Positions 8,387-19,755 of a stretch of DNA of 64,000 nucleotides are shown one piece after another. The stretch lies in NCBI RefSeq assembly GCF_004803695.1, contig NZ_CP039393.1, positions 372,001-436,000 of the forward strand, written 5' to 3'. The translations under genes were made by a program, and so were the position numbers. This DNA comes from Muribaculum gordoncarteri. GTDB lineage: Bacteria; Bacteroidota; Bacteroidia; Bacteroidales; Muribaculaceae. Each line of letters starts with the position of its first letter. Position 1 is the first letter of the stretch. Under the pieces are notes generated by a model. The model made no database searches, had not been told where the DNA came from, and saw nothing but the letters and a program-made list of their open reading frames with translations.

Positions 8387-10687
8387 ATGAATAAATACAG
8401 CAAATTACTTTGGGCACTCGCTCTTGCTCCTGCAATGGTGGGTTGCGCCGATGACATAGATACCACTTCCGGTTTCGAGGTCGAAAAACCCGAATCACTG
8501 GCTCAGTATGAGTATCTTAACAGCTACGGCACCCTGAAGTCTTATTTGGAATCAGCAAGCAAGGCATCTCCCGACTTTAAGTTGGGAGTGGCCCTTGCCG
8601 CCGATGATTACGCTAAGAAAGGGGCTGTCTATATGCTTGCCAACACCAACTTCATGGAAATGACGGCCGGCAACGAGATGAAGTATGCTTCAATCGTGGG
8701 CGACGACGGTTCTATGAACTTCGGTACTGTCGAGCAGTTTATCGACAATGCCAAGGCTGCAAATATGTCGATCTATGGTCACACTCTCTGCTGGCATGAA
8801 CAGCAGAATCTGAAGTGGCTTAACTCTCTTATCGCCGATAAGGAAATTCCCGTTGATCCCGATGCTCCCGGACAGGAAGTTACAGTAGAGCGCCGTTGTA
8901 TCGAGGTGTGCTCCGACGACATGGTCGATGCCGCTTGGGATACCCAGTTCTGGATTATGACCGATGCTACTTTCGCCGAAGGCGACAAGTGGGAATTGTC
9001 GATGAATGTTCGTGCCACCTACGAGGCTTCTATCGGAACCCAGACCCACAAGGGTGCAGGTGAATATCTGCACTGGGCAGGTTGCGGTACCGTTAAGTTC
9101 ACTCCCCAGTGGACCGAGTACAAAGCCAGCGGTACAATGGACGCTTCAATGGCCGGCGGTCATTCGTTCGCATTCAACATCAATGACTTTGCAGCTGCCA
9201 ATGAGTATTACTTCGACGACATCAGCTTGAAGATCAACGGTGTCGAGATGATTAAGAACAGCTCTTGCGACGACGACAACATGAAGGACAACTTCGTGTC
9301 GAAGGAGAAGCGCGGTGGCACAGTTCCCTCTCGCTTTGTCGACAGTTATAAGGAGATACAGGCTGCTCCCGGTGAATATGAAGTCACTGTTGACCGTCGT
9401 TGTATCCGCGTAGAAACCGACGACATGGTTGATGCAGCTTGGGACTCTCAGTTCTGGATTATGACCGATGCTACCTTCGCTGAAGGTGACAACTGGGAAT
9501 TGTCAATGAACGTTCGTGCCGACTATGAGGCTTCTATCGGAACCCAGACTCACAAGGGCGCAGGTGAATATCTGCACTGGGCAGGTTGCGGTACCGTCAA
9601 GTTCACACCCAAGTGGACCGAGTACAAGGCCAGCGGTACAATGGACGGCTCAATGGCCGGCGGTCATTCATTCGCATTCAACCTCAATGACTTCGCAGCA
9701 GCCAATGCTTACTACTTCGACGACATCAGCTTGAAGATTAACGGTGTCGAGATGATTAAGAACAGCTCTTGCGACGACGACAACATGAAGGACAACTACA
9801 TCGCCAAGGAGAAGCGCGGCGGAATGGTTCCTGCTACATTCGTCGACAGCTATACCGAACTTGTAAGCGGCAACTCTATTCCTTTGACTCCTGAAGAGAA
9901 GGCTGAAGCTCTTACCAACGAATTGGAGCGCTGGATCAAGGGTATGATGGAAGCCTGCGGCGGTTATGTCAAGGCTTGGGATGTTGTTAACGAGGCAGTA
10001 TCAGGTGGCCCGTGGGGTCAGCGTTACGAACTGCAGTCGGCCAACAACACCGACGGTGCCGATAAGAAGTTCTTCTGGCGCGACTATCTGGGCGACGACT
10101 TCGTTCGCATCCCCGTTAAGTTTGCTCGTCAGTACTTCGAGGAATTCGGAGGCAACCCCGCCGACCTCAAGCTCTTCATCAACGACTACAACCTTGAAAG
10201 CGACTGGGACGACAACCAGAAGCTCAAGAGCTTGATTGAGTGGATTGCACGTTGGGAATCTGACGGCGAAACAGTTATCGACGGTATCGGTACTCAGATG
10301 CACGTAACCTACTACATGAATCCCGAAACTCAGAAGAGCAAGGAAGATCACGTAGTGAAGATGCTTGAGCTTCTCGCATCAACCGGCAAGCTCATCAAGA
10401 TTTCTGAGCTTGACATGGGTATCGCCGACGCTGAAGGCAACAGCATCAAGACTGCCGATGTAACATTTGAACAGCAGAAGGCTATGGCCGAGTACTACAA
10501 GTTCATCGTGACCAAGTACTTCGAGATAATTCCTGCCGCTCAGCAGTACGGCATCACCCAGTGGTGCATCACCGACTCACCTGACGGATCGGGATGGCGT
10601 GCCGGAGAACCTGTAGGTCTTTGGGACATCAATTATGCCCGCAAACCCGCTTACGGAGGCTTCTGCGATGCATTGAGCCAGCAGTAA
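8387..10687 (+). CDS. xyn10C: Surface GH10 endo-beta-1,4-xylanase with two inserted CBM4-like modules
   Basis: 766-residue lipoprotein (lipobox MVGC, C20, then ADDID, a surface-export pattern). The GH10 catalytic domain is split. The first part reaches GHTLCWHEQ (H132 and W136 of the active site). It resumes after about residue 500 with the acid/base AWDVVNEAVS (E536) and the nucleophile KISELDMGI (E674). Between them are two tandem modules of about 168 residues each (about 164-330 and 332-498), almost identical to each other and CBM4/CBM22-like in character. Such inserts are known in GH10 enzymes of Bacteroides xylan loci. The inferred role is cutting xylan at the cell surface into fragments for the adjacent SusCD pairs. 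The symbol is by synteny with xusABCDE-xyn10C. Confidence 0.93.
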   Translation: MNKYSKLLWALALAPAMVGCADDIDTTSGFEVEKPESLAQYEYLNSYGTLKSYLESASKASPDFKLGVALAADDYAKKGAVYMLANTNFMEMTAGNEMKYASIVGDDGSMNFGTVEQFIDNAKAANMSIYGHTLCWHEQQNLKWLNSLIADKEIPVDPDAPGQEVTVERRCIEVCSDDMVDAAWDTQFWIMTDATFAEGDKWELSMNVRATYEASIGTQTHKGAGEYLHWAGCGTVKFTPQWTEYKASGTMDASMAGGHSFAFNINDFAAANEYYFDDISLKINGVEMIKNSSCDDDNMKDNFVSKEKRGGTVPSRFVDSYKEIQAAPGEYEVTVDRRCIRVETDDMVDAAWDSQFWIMTDATFAEGDNWELSMNVRADYEASIGTQTHKGAGEYLHWAGCGTVKFTPKWTEYKASGTMDGSMAGGHSFAFNLNDFAAANAYYFDDISLKINGVEMIKNSSCDDDNMKDNYIAKEKRGGMVPATFVDSYTELVSGNSIPLTPEEKAEALTNELERWIKGMMEACGGYVKAWDVVNEAVSGGPWGQRYELQSANNTDGADKKFFWRDYLGDDFVRIPVKFARQYFEEFGGNPADLKLFINDYNLESDWDDNQKLKSLIEWIARWESDGETVIDGIGTQMHVTYYMNPETQKSKEDHVVKMLELLASTGKLIKISELDMGIADAEGNSIKTADVTFEQQKAMAEYYKFIVTKYFEIIPAAQQYGITQWCITDSPDGSGWRAGEPVGLWDINYARKPAYGGFCDALSQQ
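8876..9883 (+). repeat. Tandem in-frame duplication of a carbohydrate-binding module (2 x about 504 bp)
   Basis: Two direct copies lie inside the GH10 gene with a period of about 504 bases (168 codons). Copy one runs from about 8876 to 9379 and copy two from about 9380 to 9883. Long stretches are nearly identical at the DNA level, for example around 8945-9075 against 9449-9579 and around 9205-9290 against 9709-9794. The protein copies differ at only a few positions. The edges are approximate because similarity fades gradually. Confidence 0.9.
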
Positions 10688-10702
10688 TCTGAAAATTTTT
10701 TG

Positions 10703-10739
10703 ATAGCATATTGTCGATTTATTGTCGACAATATGCTAT
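10703..10739 (+). terminator. Hairpin between GH10 and GH3 genes (probable terminator or attenuator)
   Basis: Perfect 15-base inverted repeat: left arm 10703-10717, seven-base loop, right arm 10725-10739, followed by a short T run ending at 10743. It sits 16 bases after the GH10 stop. It could end or reduce transcription of the surface-acting part of the locus before the downstream exo-enzymes. Confidence 0.75.
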
Positions 10740-10744
10740 TTTTG
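10737..10744 (+). promoter_or_regulatory. Possible Bacteroidetes -7 element upstream of the GH3 gene
   Basis: TATTTTTG matches TAnnTTTG and lies 34 bases before the GH3 ATG. It overlaps the T tract of the hairpin, so the match may be fortuitous. If real, it would allow independent expression of the downstream enzyme block. Confidence 0.35.
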
Positions 10745-10777
10745 TATTCTTAAACTTCATAACCAATCATTTTGCCC

Positions 10778-13339
10778 ATGAGATTCATACTGTCAACATT
10801 GTTGGCTATCGTATCGCTTGTCGCTTCAGCACAGGTTTCCGAACCTTACCGTGATGCTTCACTTGGCGCGCATGAACGTGCCGCCGATTTGTTGACTCGT
10901 CTTACTCTTGACGAAAAGATATCATTGATGATGGATGTTTCCCCGGCCATTGAAAGGCTGGGCATTCCCGAATATAATTGGTGGAACGAAGCCTTGCACG
11001 GCGTGGGCCGCGCCGGACTCGCCACCGTATTTCCTCAATCCATAGGCATGGCCGCAACATTTGACAATGATGCCGTGCTGGCAGCTTTCAACGCAGTCAG
11101 CGACGAGGCGCGTGCAAAGTACAACGGCTTCCGACGCGAAGGCCGTCACGGCCGCTATCAGGGATTGACATTCTGGACACCCAACGTCAACATTTTCCGC
11201 GACCCGCGATGGGGACGCGGCCAGGAAACCTACGGCGAGGATCCCTATCTGGCTTCGGTAATGGGCGAAGCCGTTGTCAACGGACTCCAGGGACCCGCCG
11301 ACTCAAAATATATAAAGACCATTGCCGGTGCCAAGCACTATGCCGTGCACAGCGGCCCGGAGTGGAACCGTCACTCATTTGATGCGCGTGACATCGATCC
11401 GCGCGACCTTTGGGAAACCTATCTGCCCGCGTTCAAGACCCTTGTCGACGCAGGGGTGGGGCAGGTGATGTGTGCCTACAACCGTTTTGAGGGCGAGCCT
11501 TGCTGCAGCAGCAAGAAGCTCCTCATCGACATCCTGCGCAACGAGTGGGGTTACGACAAGATTATCGTGACCGACTGCTGGGCCATGAACGACTTCCACA
11601 ACAAGCGCGCCCACGCTACCCATCAGTCGGGTGTCGACGCAAGTGCCGATGCAGTGCTGTCGGGCACCGATCTCGAGTGTGGCTCCGACTTTGGCAACCT
11701 GCGCGAGGCCATCGACCGCGGTCTTATCACCGAAGAGGCTATCGACGAGAGCGTCATGCGACTTCTTGAAGCGCGTTTCAGCCTCGGCGAGATGGACGAT
11801 GACGCTTCATCGCCCTGGGCGTCGATTCCCATGTCGGCTGTCGACAGCAAGGCCAACCGAGCCCTCGCTCTCGACATGGCGCGCAAGTCGATGACGCTGT
11901 TGAAGAACAACGGCGTGCTTCCGCTGGCACGTAACGCTTCGGTAATCGTCATGGGCCCCAATGCCAACGACTCGGTGATGCAGTGGGGCAACTACAACGG
12001 ATTTCCGTCCCACACCGTCACCGTGCTTGAAGGAGTGCGTGACATCACTGGGCGTGACATTCCCTATCTGCGTGGATGCGACCACGTGATCAACAATAAT
12101 TTCGTGTCGTGCTTCAATCTCCTGTCATCTGACGGAAAGCCGGGACTCACCGCAACCTATTGGAACAACAAGTCACGCGACGGTCAATCGGTGGCCGTGG
12201 AGCGACTCACCGTTCCCGTCAACAAGTCGACCGGCGGTGCCACGGTGTTTGCCCCCGGTGTCAACCTCACCGGTTTCTCGGCGCGTTACGTGGGCACATT
12301 CAAGCCTGAGGAGTCGGGACGCTACACCATGCAGCTGCGCACCGACAACGGCTTCCGTCGCCTTTCGGTCGATGGCGTTACGCTCGTCGACAACTCGACC
12401 AAGGGCAACCGCAACACCTACACCTGCACCTTCAACGCCGAGAAGGGCAAGAGTTACGACATTGAGTTGCTCTACGGTGCCGGCGACCGCACCGCGCTGC
12501 TCAGCTTCGACATAGGCATGATCAAGGACTACGACACCAATGCAGGTGACGCCGATGTGGTGATATTCGTAGGCGGAATCGCTCCGTCGCTCGAAGGCGA
12601 GGAGATGCCCGTGAGCGTGCCCGGATTCCGAGGCGGCGACCGCGAGTCGATCGAGCTTCCGGCTATGCAGCGCAATCTGCTTAAGAGCCTCAAGGCGCAG
12701 GGCAAGAAGATTGTCTATGTCAACTGTTCGGGTTCGGCCGTTGCGCTCGCTCCCGAGGATTCGATATGCGATGCCATTCTCCAGGCATGGTATCCAGGTC
12801 AGGCCGGCGGTACTGCTGTCGCCGAGGTGCTTTACGGCGACTACAACCCTGCCGGACGACTTCCCGTGACATTCTACCGCGACGACTCGCAGCTTCCCGA
12901 CTTCCTCGACTACAGCATGGATGGACGCACCTACCGTTACATGAAGGATAAGCCGCTCTATGCGTTTGGTCACGGATTGAGCTATACGACATTTGACTAC
13001 GAGTCGGCTTCGCTCGACCGCAAGTCGGCCAAGTGCGGCGACAATGTCAATCTCAATATCAAGCTGCGTAACGCAGGCAAGCGTGACGGCGACGAGGTTG
13101 TGCAGGTCTACATCCGCAAGGAGGGTGACTTCGGCGGTCCCGTCAAGACGTTACGTGCCTTCAAGCGTGTGACATTGCCTGCCGGAGCAAGCCGTGACAT
13201 CGCATTCACGCTCACTCCCGACGCTTTCAAGACCTACGACCAGAAGTCGGGACGCATGGCTGTCACACCCGGAAAATATGAGATTCTCTACGGCGGCTCG
13301 TCGGATAATCTTAAATCATTGCACCTAACTTTAAAATAA
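10778..13339 (+). CDS. GH3 family glycosidase, probable beta-xylosidase, with PA14 insert
   Basis: Glycoside hydrolase family 3 enzyme of 853 residues. The start at ATG 10778 gives a clean signal peptide (MRFILSTLLAIVSLVASAQ). The frame stays open to a TTG two codons earlier, which is less likely. The N-terminal barrel carries LGIPEYNWWNEALHGVGRAG and the nucleophile in IIVTDCWAMNDF (D266 from this start). A PA14 domain (about residues 453-570, GLTATYWNN to RLSVDGVTLVDN) is inserted in the second domain, and a fibronectin-III-like domain closes the protein (NAGKRDGDEVVQVYI). Sequence type and neighbours suggest a periplasmic xylosidase acting on imported xylo-oligosaccharides. GH3 specificity cannot be fixed from motifs, so a glucosidase or arabinofuranosidase is possible. 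Confidence 0.88.
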   Translation: MRFILSTLLAIVSLVASAQVSEPYRDASLGAHERAADLLTRLTLDEKISLMMDVSPAIERLGIPEYNWWNEALHGVGRAGLATVFPQSIGMAATFDNDAVLAAFNAVSDEARAKYNGFRREGRHGRYQGLTFWTPNVNIFRDPRWGRGQETYGEDPYLASVMGEAVVNGLQGPADSKYIKTIAGAKHYAVHSGPEWNRHSFDARDIDPRDLWETYLPAFKTLVDAGVGQVMCAYNRFEGEPCCSSKKLLIDILRNEWGYDKIIVTDCWAMNDFHNKRAHATHQSGVDASADAVLSGTDLECGSDFGNLREAIDRGLITEEAIDESVMRLLEARFSLGEMDDDASSPWASIPMSAVDSKANRALALDMARKSMTLLKNNGVLPLARNASVIVMGPNANDSVMQWGNYNGFPSHTVTVLEGVRDITGRDIPYLRGCDHVINNNFVSCFNLLSSDGKPGLTATYWNNKSRDGQSVAVERLTVPVNKSTGGATVFAPGVNLTGFSARYVGTFKPEESGRYTMQLRTDNGFRRLSVDGVTLVDNSTKGNRNTYTCTFNAEKGKSYDIELLYGAGDRTALLSFDIGMIKDYDTNAGDADVVIFVGGIAPSLEGEEMPVSVPGFRGGDRESIELPAMQRNLLKSLKAQGKKIVYVNCSGSAVALAPEDSICDAILQAWYPGQAGGTAVAEVLYGDYNPAGRLPVTFYRDDSQLPDFLDYSMDGRTYRYMKDKPLYAFGHGLSYTTFDYESASLDRKSAKCGDNVNLNIKLRNAGKRDGDEVVQVYIRKEGDFGGPVKTLRAFKRVTLPAGASRDIAFTLTPDAFKTYDQKSGRMAVTPGKYEILYGGSSDNLKSLHLTLK

Positions 13340-15639
<2,300 letters not shown>

Positions 15640-15660
15640 TAGTAATTTTTTAAAGTCACC

Positions 15661-18204
15661 ATGAACCACCGATTTTTAACTATCATTTCTACCGGCGCGT
15701 TAGGGTTGGCCTCGATGTTTGCGACGGCCCAGAACCCCATTGTGCGCGACCAGTTTACCGCCGACCCTACGGCGCGAGTTTTTAATGGAAAAATGTATCT
15801 TTATCCATCGCACGACATTCCCAGCCCCATCGAGAGCCTCAAGGAATGGTTCTGCATGGCCGATTATCATGTGTTCTCCTCCGACAATCTTGTCGACTGG
15901 ACCGACCACGGCATGATAATAACTCAGAACAATGTGCCTTGGGTACGCCCCGACTCTTATTCGATGTGGGCGCCCGATTGCGTTTACAAAAACGGAGAGT
16001 ACTTTTTCTACTTCCCCTCGGCACCCAAGGGTGAGCGTCGCGGATTCCAGATAGGTGTTGCCCGCTCGACATCGCCTACCGGCCCGTTCATGCCCATGCG
16101 TGAGGCTATCAAGGGTGTCAACGGTATCGACCCCTGTGTCCTTATTGACGACGACGGCCAGAGCTATATCTACTGGTCGGGAGGCGGCATGATGGGTGCA
16201 AAGCTCAAGGACAACATGGTTGAGCTCGCTTCCGATCCCGTGAGAATGGAAGGTCTGCCCGACGGTTTCAAGGAAGGTCCGTTTATCTTCAAGCGTAACG
16301 GAAAGTACTACTATACATTCCCCTGGGTACGCAAGGAAACCGAAACATTGGCCTATGCAATGGGTGACAATCCCCTCGGCCCGTTTGAGTTCAAGGGCGT
16401 TATAATGGAGGAATCGCCCACAGGCTGCTGGACCAACCATCACTCGATTGTAGAGTACAACGGCCAGTGGTATCTCTTCTATCATCACAACGACTACTCT
16501 CCCGAGTTTGACAAGAACCGTTCGGCTCGCATCGACTCGCTTGAGTTCAATGCCGACGGCACTATCCGTCCGGTAGTTCCCACTCTCCGTGGTGTAGGTA
16601 TATCCGACGCTCGCCGTCACATTGAAATTGACCGTTACAGCTCAATAAGCCCCAAGGGTGTCAAGATTGACTTCCTCAATCCCGACAACAAGTTTGACGG
16701 CTGGAAGAGCTCGTTCAGCAAGGGCGGCTCATGGGTACGTTATAATAAGGTCAACTTCGGCGAGAAGCCCGTCAAGACCGTTTCGGCCCGCGTTAAGTCA
16801 CCTGCCGGAGGCACGCTCAATGTGCTTGTCGACGGTCCCAAGGGCAAGAAGGTTGCTTCGATAAAGGTGCCCAAGTGCAATGACTGGCGTGTAGTTTCAG
16901 CCGACATCGTTGGCGATGCTCCTCTTGGCGTTCATGACCTCGTGGTGGCTCTTCAGAATGGCCGCGTCGATGTCGACTGGGTAGGCTTTGACGCTCTTCC
17001 CTGGACTGCAGGTGCTATGACCACAGGCCGCTACCGCAACATGTTTGCCGAAGCCGGATATTCTCAGGCCGAAATCGATGCCAAGCTTGCCGCTATCTAC
17101 GACAGCGTTTTCCACGGTCCTAACAAGGTTTACTTCGAGGTGGGCGATTCGATGGCCTACATCTCTGACATAAAGAACCATGATGTGCGCACCGAAGGTA
17201 TGTCCTACGGAATGATGATTGCCGTTCAGTTTGACAAGAAGGATGTCTTTGACCGCCTGTGGCGTTGGTGCCGCAAGTACATGCAGCACTCTTCGGGTGA
17301 CATGGACGGATACTTTGCATGGAGCTGCAAGACCGATGGTACACGTAACTCTCAAGGCCCCGCTTCCGACGGTGAGCTTTATTACATCACATCGCTGATA
17401 TTCGCCTCCAACCGATGGGGCAATGACACCGGCATCAACTATCTTGCCGAGGCACGCAACATCCTTGACAAGTCGATGCTCAAGACGGGTCACAACCGTG
17501 TGGCTCCGTTGATCGATGTCAACCACAAGCTCATCACCTTCACTCCCGACCGTTGGGGTGGACGCTATACCGACCCCTCTTACCATCTGCCCGCATTCTA
17601 CGAAGTATGGGCCAAGTGGGCCGGCGACAACCGCTCCGAATACTGGCTTGAGTGTGCTAAGGCAAGCCGCGAATATCTGCACAAGTGTACTCATCCCGTT
17701 ACCGGTCTTAACCCCGACTACAGCAACTACGACGGTACACTGCTCGGCCGCAACGGCATTTTCGGCGACGCTTTCCGCTTCGACTCTTGGCGTGTGCCCA
17801 TGAACATTGCGCTTGACTACTCATGGTCATGTGCCGACGGCGATTGGCAGCGTGCCTATGGCAACCGCATTCAGGACTTCCTCTACTCTCAGGGTATCGA
17901 TGACTTCGTTGACCAGTACAATGTCGACGGCTCTACAGTTGAGCGCATAGCATCAGCCGGAGGTAAGACAAAACTGCGTCACTCACTCGGTCTTGTGGCT
18001 ACTTCGGCAGCTGTTTCGCTCACCTGCACCGATCCCAAGTGCTATGAGTTTATCCACAAGTTGTGGAACTCGGGTCATCAGCCTTACGATGACGGTTATT
18101 TCGACGCTTATTACGACGGATTGCTGCGACTCTTCGCATTCATGCACCTCAGCGGCAATTATCGTGTAATTTGTCCCGCTGAAAATAGCTCGGAATCAAT
18201 TTAA
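15661..18204 (+). CDS. GH43-CBM6-GH8 fusion: probable xylosidase/arabinofuranosidase plus reducing-end exo-oligoxylanase
   Basis: 847-residue secreted multidomain enzyme (signal peptide to about FATAQ). Residues 25-330 are a GH43 five-blade propeller with the base in FTADPTARVF (D35), pKa modulator in GIDPCVLIDDDG (D157) and acid in EGPFIFKRNG (E205). Residues about 335-450 are a CBM6-type sandwich ending in GRVDVDWVGF. Residues about 455-835 are GH8 with acid RTEGMSYGMM (E512) and base region RFDSWRVPMN (D708). The RTEGMSYGM pattern is that of reducing-end xylose-releasing exo-oligoxylanases. One polypeptide could therefore trim imported xylo-oligosaccharides from both ends. It starts 21 bases after the esterase pair. 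Substrate preference of the GH43 part is not fixed by motifs. Confidence 0.88.
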   Translation: MNHRFLTIISTGALGLASMFATAQNPIVRDQFTADPTARVFNGKMYLYPSHDIPSPIESLKEWFCMADYHVFSSDNLVDWTDHGMIITQNNVPWVRPDSYSMWAPDCVYKNGEYFFYFPSAPKGERRGFQIGVARSTSPTGPFMPMREAIKGVNGIDPCVLIDDDGQSYIYWSGGGMMGAKLKDNMVELASDPVRMEGLPDGFKEGPFIFKRNGKYYYTFPWVRKETETLAYAMGDNPLGPFEFKGVIMEESPTGCWTNHHSIVEYNGQWYLFYHHNDYSPEFDKNRSARIDSLEFNADGTIRPVVPTLRGVGISDARRHIEIDRYSSISPKGVKIDFLNPDNKFDGWKSSFSKGGSWVRYNKVNFGEKPVKTVSARVKSPAGGTLNVLVDGPKGKKVASIKVPKCNDWRVVSADIVGDAPLGVHDLVVALQNGRVDVDWVGFDALPWTAGAMTTGRYRNMFAEAGYSQAEIDAKLAAIYDSVFHGPNKVYFEVGDSMAYISDIKNHDVRTEGMSYGMMIAVQFDKKDVFDRLWRWCRKYMQHSSGDMDGYFAWSCKTDGTRNSQGPASDGELYYITSLIFASNRWGNDTGINYLAEARNILDKSMLKTGHNRVAPLIDVNHKLITFTPDRWGGRYTDPSYHLPAFYEVWAKWAGDNRSEYWLECAKASREYLHKCTHPVTGLNPDYSNYDGTLLGRNGIFGDAFRFDSWRVPMNIALDYSWSCADGDWQRAYGNRIQDFLYSQGIDDFVDQYNVDGSTVERIASAGGKTKLRHSLGLVATSAAVSLTCTDPKCYEFIHKLWNSGHQPYDDGYFDAYYDGLLRLFAFMHLSGNYRVICPAENSSESI

Positions 18205-18251
18205 TTGTGTAACTTAGCTAAAGAAAAAATTATCACATCGATTCTTTAGTT

Positions 18252-19754
18252 ATGGATTACATTCTCAAATGCCTTTCGGCATTTCTATGTGCGATATGTT
18301 TTGCAGGCTGTACCGCAAGTGTGCCTGTCGATAATGTGACGGATGCCGGTACGGCTCCCGAAATCACTCCCGACTATACCGGAATAGTGATACCTCCCAA
18401 TATCGCGCCGATGAACTTTGAGATTGTAAATCCTGGCAAAGAATACGTAACACGCATCACAGGGGCCGACGGCGGTGAACTCACTGCCGCCGGCCGTGTG
18501 GTGAAGTGGAATATCGACGATTGGCATAAACTGCTTGAAGCCAATCGCGGAAAGACACTCGACTACGAAGTGTTTGTAAAGGACGACAGCGGCAAGTGGA
18601 AGCGTTACACGTTTTCCTGCACTGTGGCTCCCGACGATATAGACCCTTACATCTCTTACCGACTTATCGAACCATCCTATGAGCAATATGCGCTGCTCAC
18701 CATCAATCAGCGTGACTTGACATCGTTTGATGAGGATGTGGTGTTCAACAACACGTTGCTTAACGACGACAGCCGAGGATTCTGCATCAACTGTCACGTG
18801 CCGCGTAACCAATATCGCGACGGCAGTTCGCAGTTTCATGTGCGTCAGTTCCATGGCGGCACGGTATTGATGACCGACGGCAAGGTGCGCAAGGTGAATC
18901 TTAAGACCGACAGCACGTTGGCGGCCGGCGTTTACCCCGCATGGCATCCCACGCTCAATCTCATTGCCTATTCGGTCAACACCACCAAGCAGCGATTCTT
19001 TTCGGTGGGCGACCGCAAGGTTGAGGTCTACGACACTAAATCCGACATGATTCTCTACGACATCGACCGCGATGAAGTGCGCAACATCGCAGCCGACACT
19101 ACATTGCTGGAAACTTTCCCGGCATGGCATCCCGACGGCAAGCGCCTCTACTATTCGGTTGCCGCATATCCTGAAGGTTCCGGTCCCGGAAACATCATTG
19201 AAAAGTATGACAGTGTGCGTTACGACATAGTGTACCGTGACTTCGATCCCGAAACCTGTTTCTCCAGCCCCGACACGATTGTCAATGTAGCGTCATCGGG
19301 AAAAAGCGCGTTACTTCCCCGAGTGTCGCCTGACGGCCGTTACCTGCTCTACAGCATGGCCCCGTTCGGCACATTCCATATATGGCATCCTGAAAGCGAC
19401 CTCTATGTAGTCGATTTGGCAACCGGTGAGAACCGTGAACTTACCGAAGCCAACAGTGACGACACCGAAAGTTACCATTCCTGGTCGTCCAATTCGCGAT
19501 GGATAGTGTTCAGTTCGCGTCGTGACGACGGATCTTATACGCGTCCCTACATAACCTATTTTTCTCCCGAAGGAAAGGCCTCAAAGGCATTCGTCGTGCC
19601 GCAGGAGTCGCCCGACTACTATCGTCACCTGATGAAGTCCTATAACGTTCCTGAATTTTTTGTAGCGCCGGTTGAAGTGCCGCGAGCCGAGTTGCTCGAT
19701 GCAATTCTCGGCGATGCATGTCCCGTAAAGTTCGTTTCCGACTCGGCTGAATAG
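18252..19754 (+). CDS. Lipoprotein with TolB/PD40-like beta-propeller and a CxxCH motif
   Basis: 500-residue probable lipoprotein (lipobox FAGC then TASVPVD, without the acidic export signal, so probably periplasm-facing). A beta-sandwich-like N terminus (about 40-130) is followed by PD40/WD40-like propeller repeats: VYPAWHPTLNLIAYSVN, ETFPAWHPDGKRLYYS, LLPRVSPDGRYLLYS and SYHSWSSNSRWIVFSS. One CINCH sequence (C178, C181, H182) precedes the propeller, formally a c-type haem site, which explains why relatives are often called cytochrome-related. It ends one base before the convergent membrane-protein gene. Its function is unknown, and no sugar-pathway signature is present although it lies inside the xylan locus. 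Confidence 0.75.
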   Translation: MDYILKCLSAFLCAICFAGCTASVPVDNVTDAGTAPEITPDYTGIVIPPNIAPMNFEIVNPGKEYVTRITGADGGELTAAGRVVKWNIDDWHKLLEANRGKTLDYEVFVKDDSGKWKRYTFSCTVAPDDIDPYISYRLIEPSYEQYALLTINQRDLTSFDEDVVFNNTLLNDDSRGFCINCHVPRNQYRDGSSQFHVRQFHGGTVLMTDGKVRKVNLKTDSTLAAGVYPAWHPTLNLIAYSVNTTKQRFFSVGDRKVEVYDTKSDMILYDIDRDEVRNIAADTTLLETFPAWHPDGKRLYYSVAAYPEGSGPGNIIEKYDSVRYDIVYRDFDPETCFSSPDTIVNVASSGKSALLPRVSPDGRYLLYSMAPFGTFHIWHPESDLYVVDLATGENRELTEANSDDTESYHSWSSNSRWIVFSSRRDDGSYTRPYITYFSPEGKASKAFVVPQESPDYYRHLMKSYNVPEFFVAPVEVPRAELLDAILGDACPVKFVSDSAE

Positions 19755-19755
19755 C

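Noticed and set aside
10772-10777. TTG start two codons before the GH3 ATG
   Set aside because: The ATG at 10778 gives a standard signal peptide, and there is no support for a TTG start.
12173-12973. Long minus-strand open frame opposite the GH3 gene
   Set aside because: It is a shadow of the well-supported GH3 coding frame and has no recognisable protein features.
18783-18797. Calling the PD40 lipoprotein a cytochrome c because of CINCH
   Set aside because: There is one isolated CxxCH in a propeller-type protein, with no distal haem ligand pattern and no respiratory genes nearby. It is kept only as an observation.
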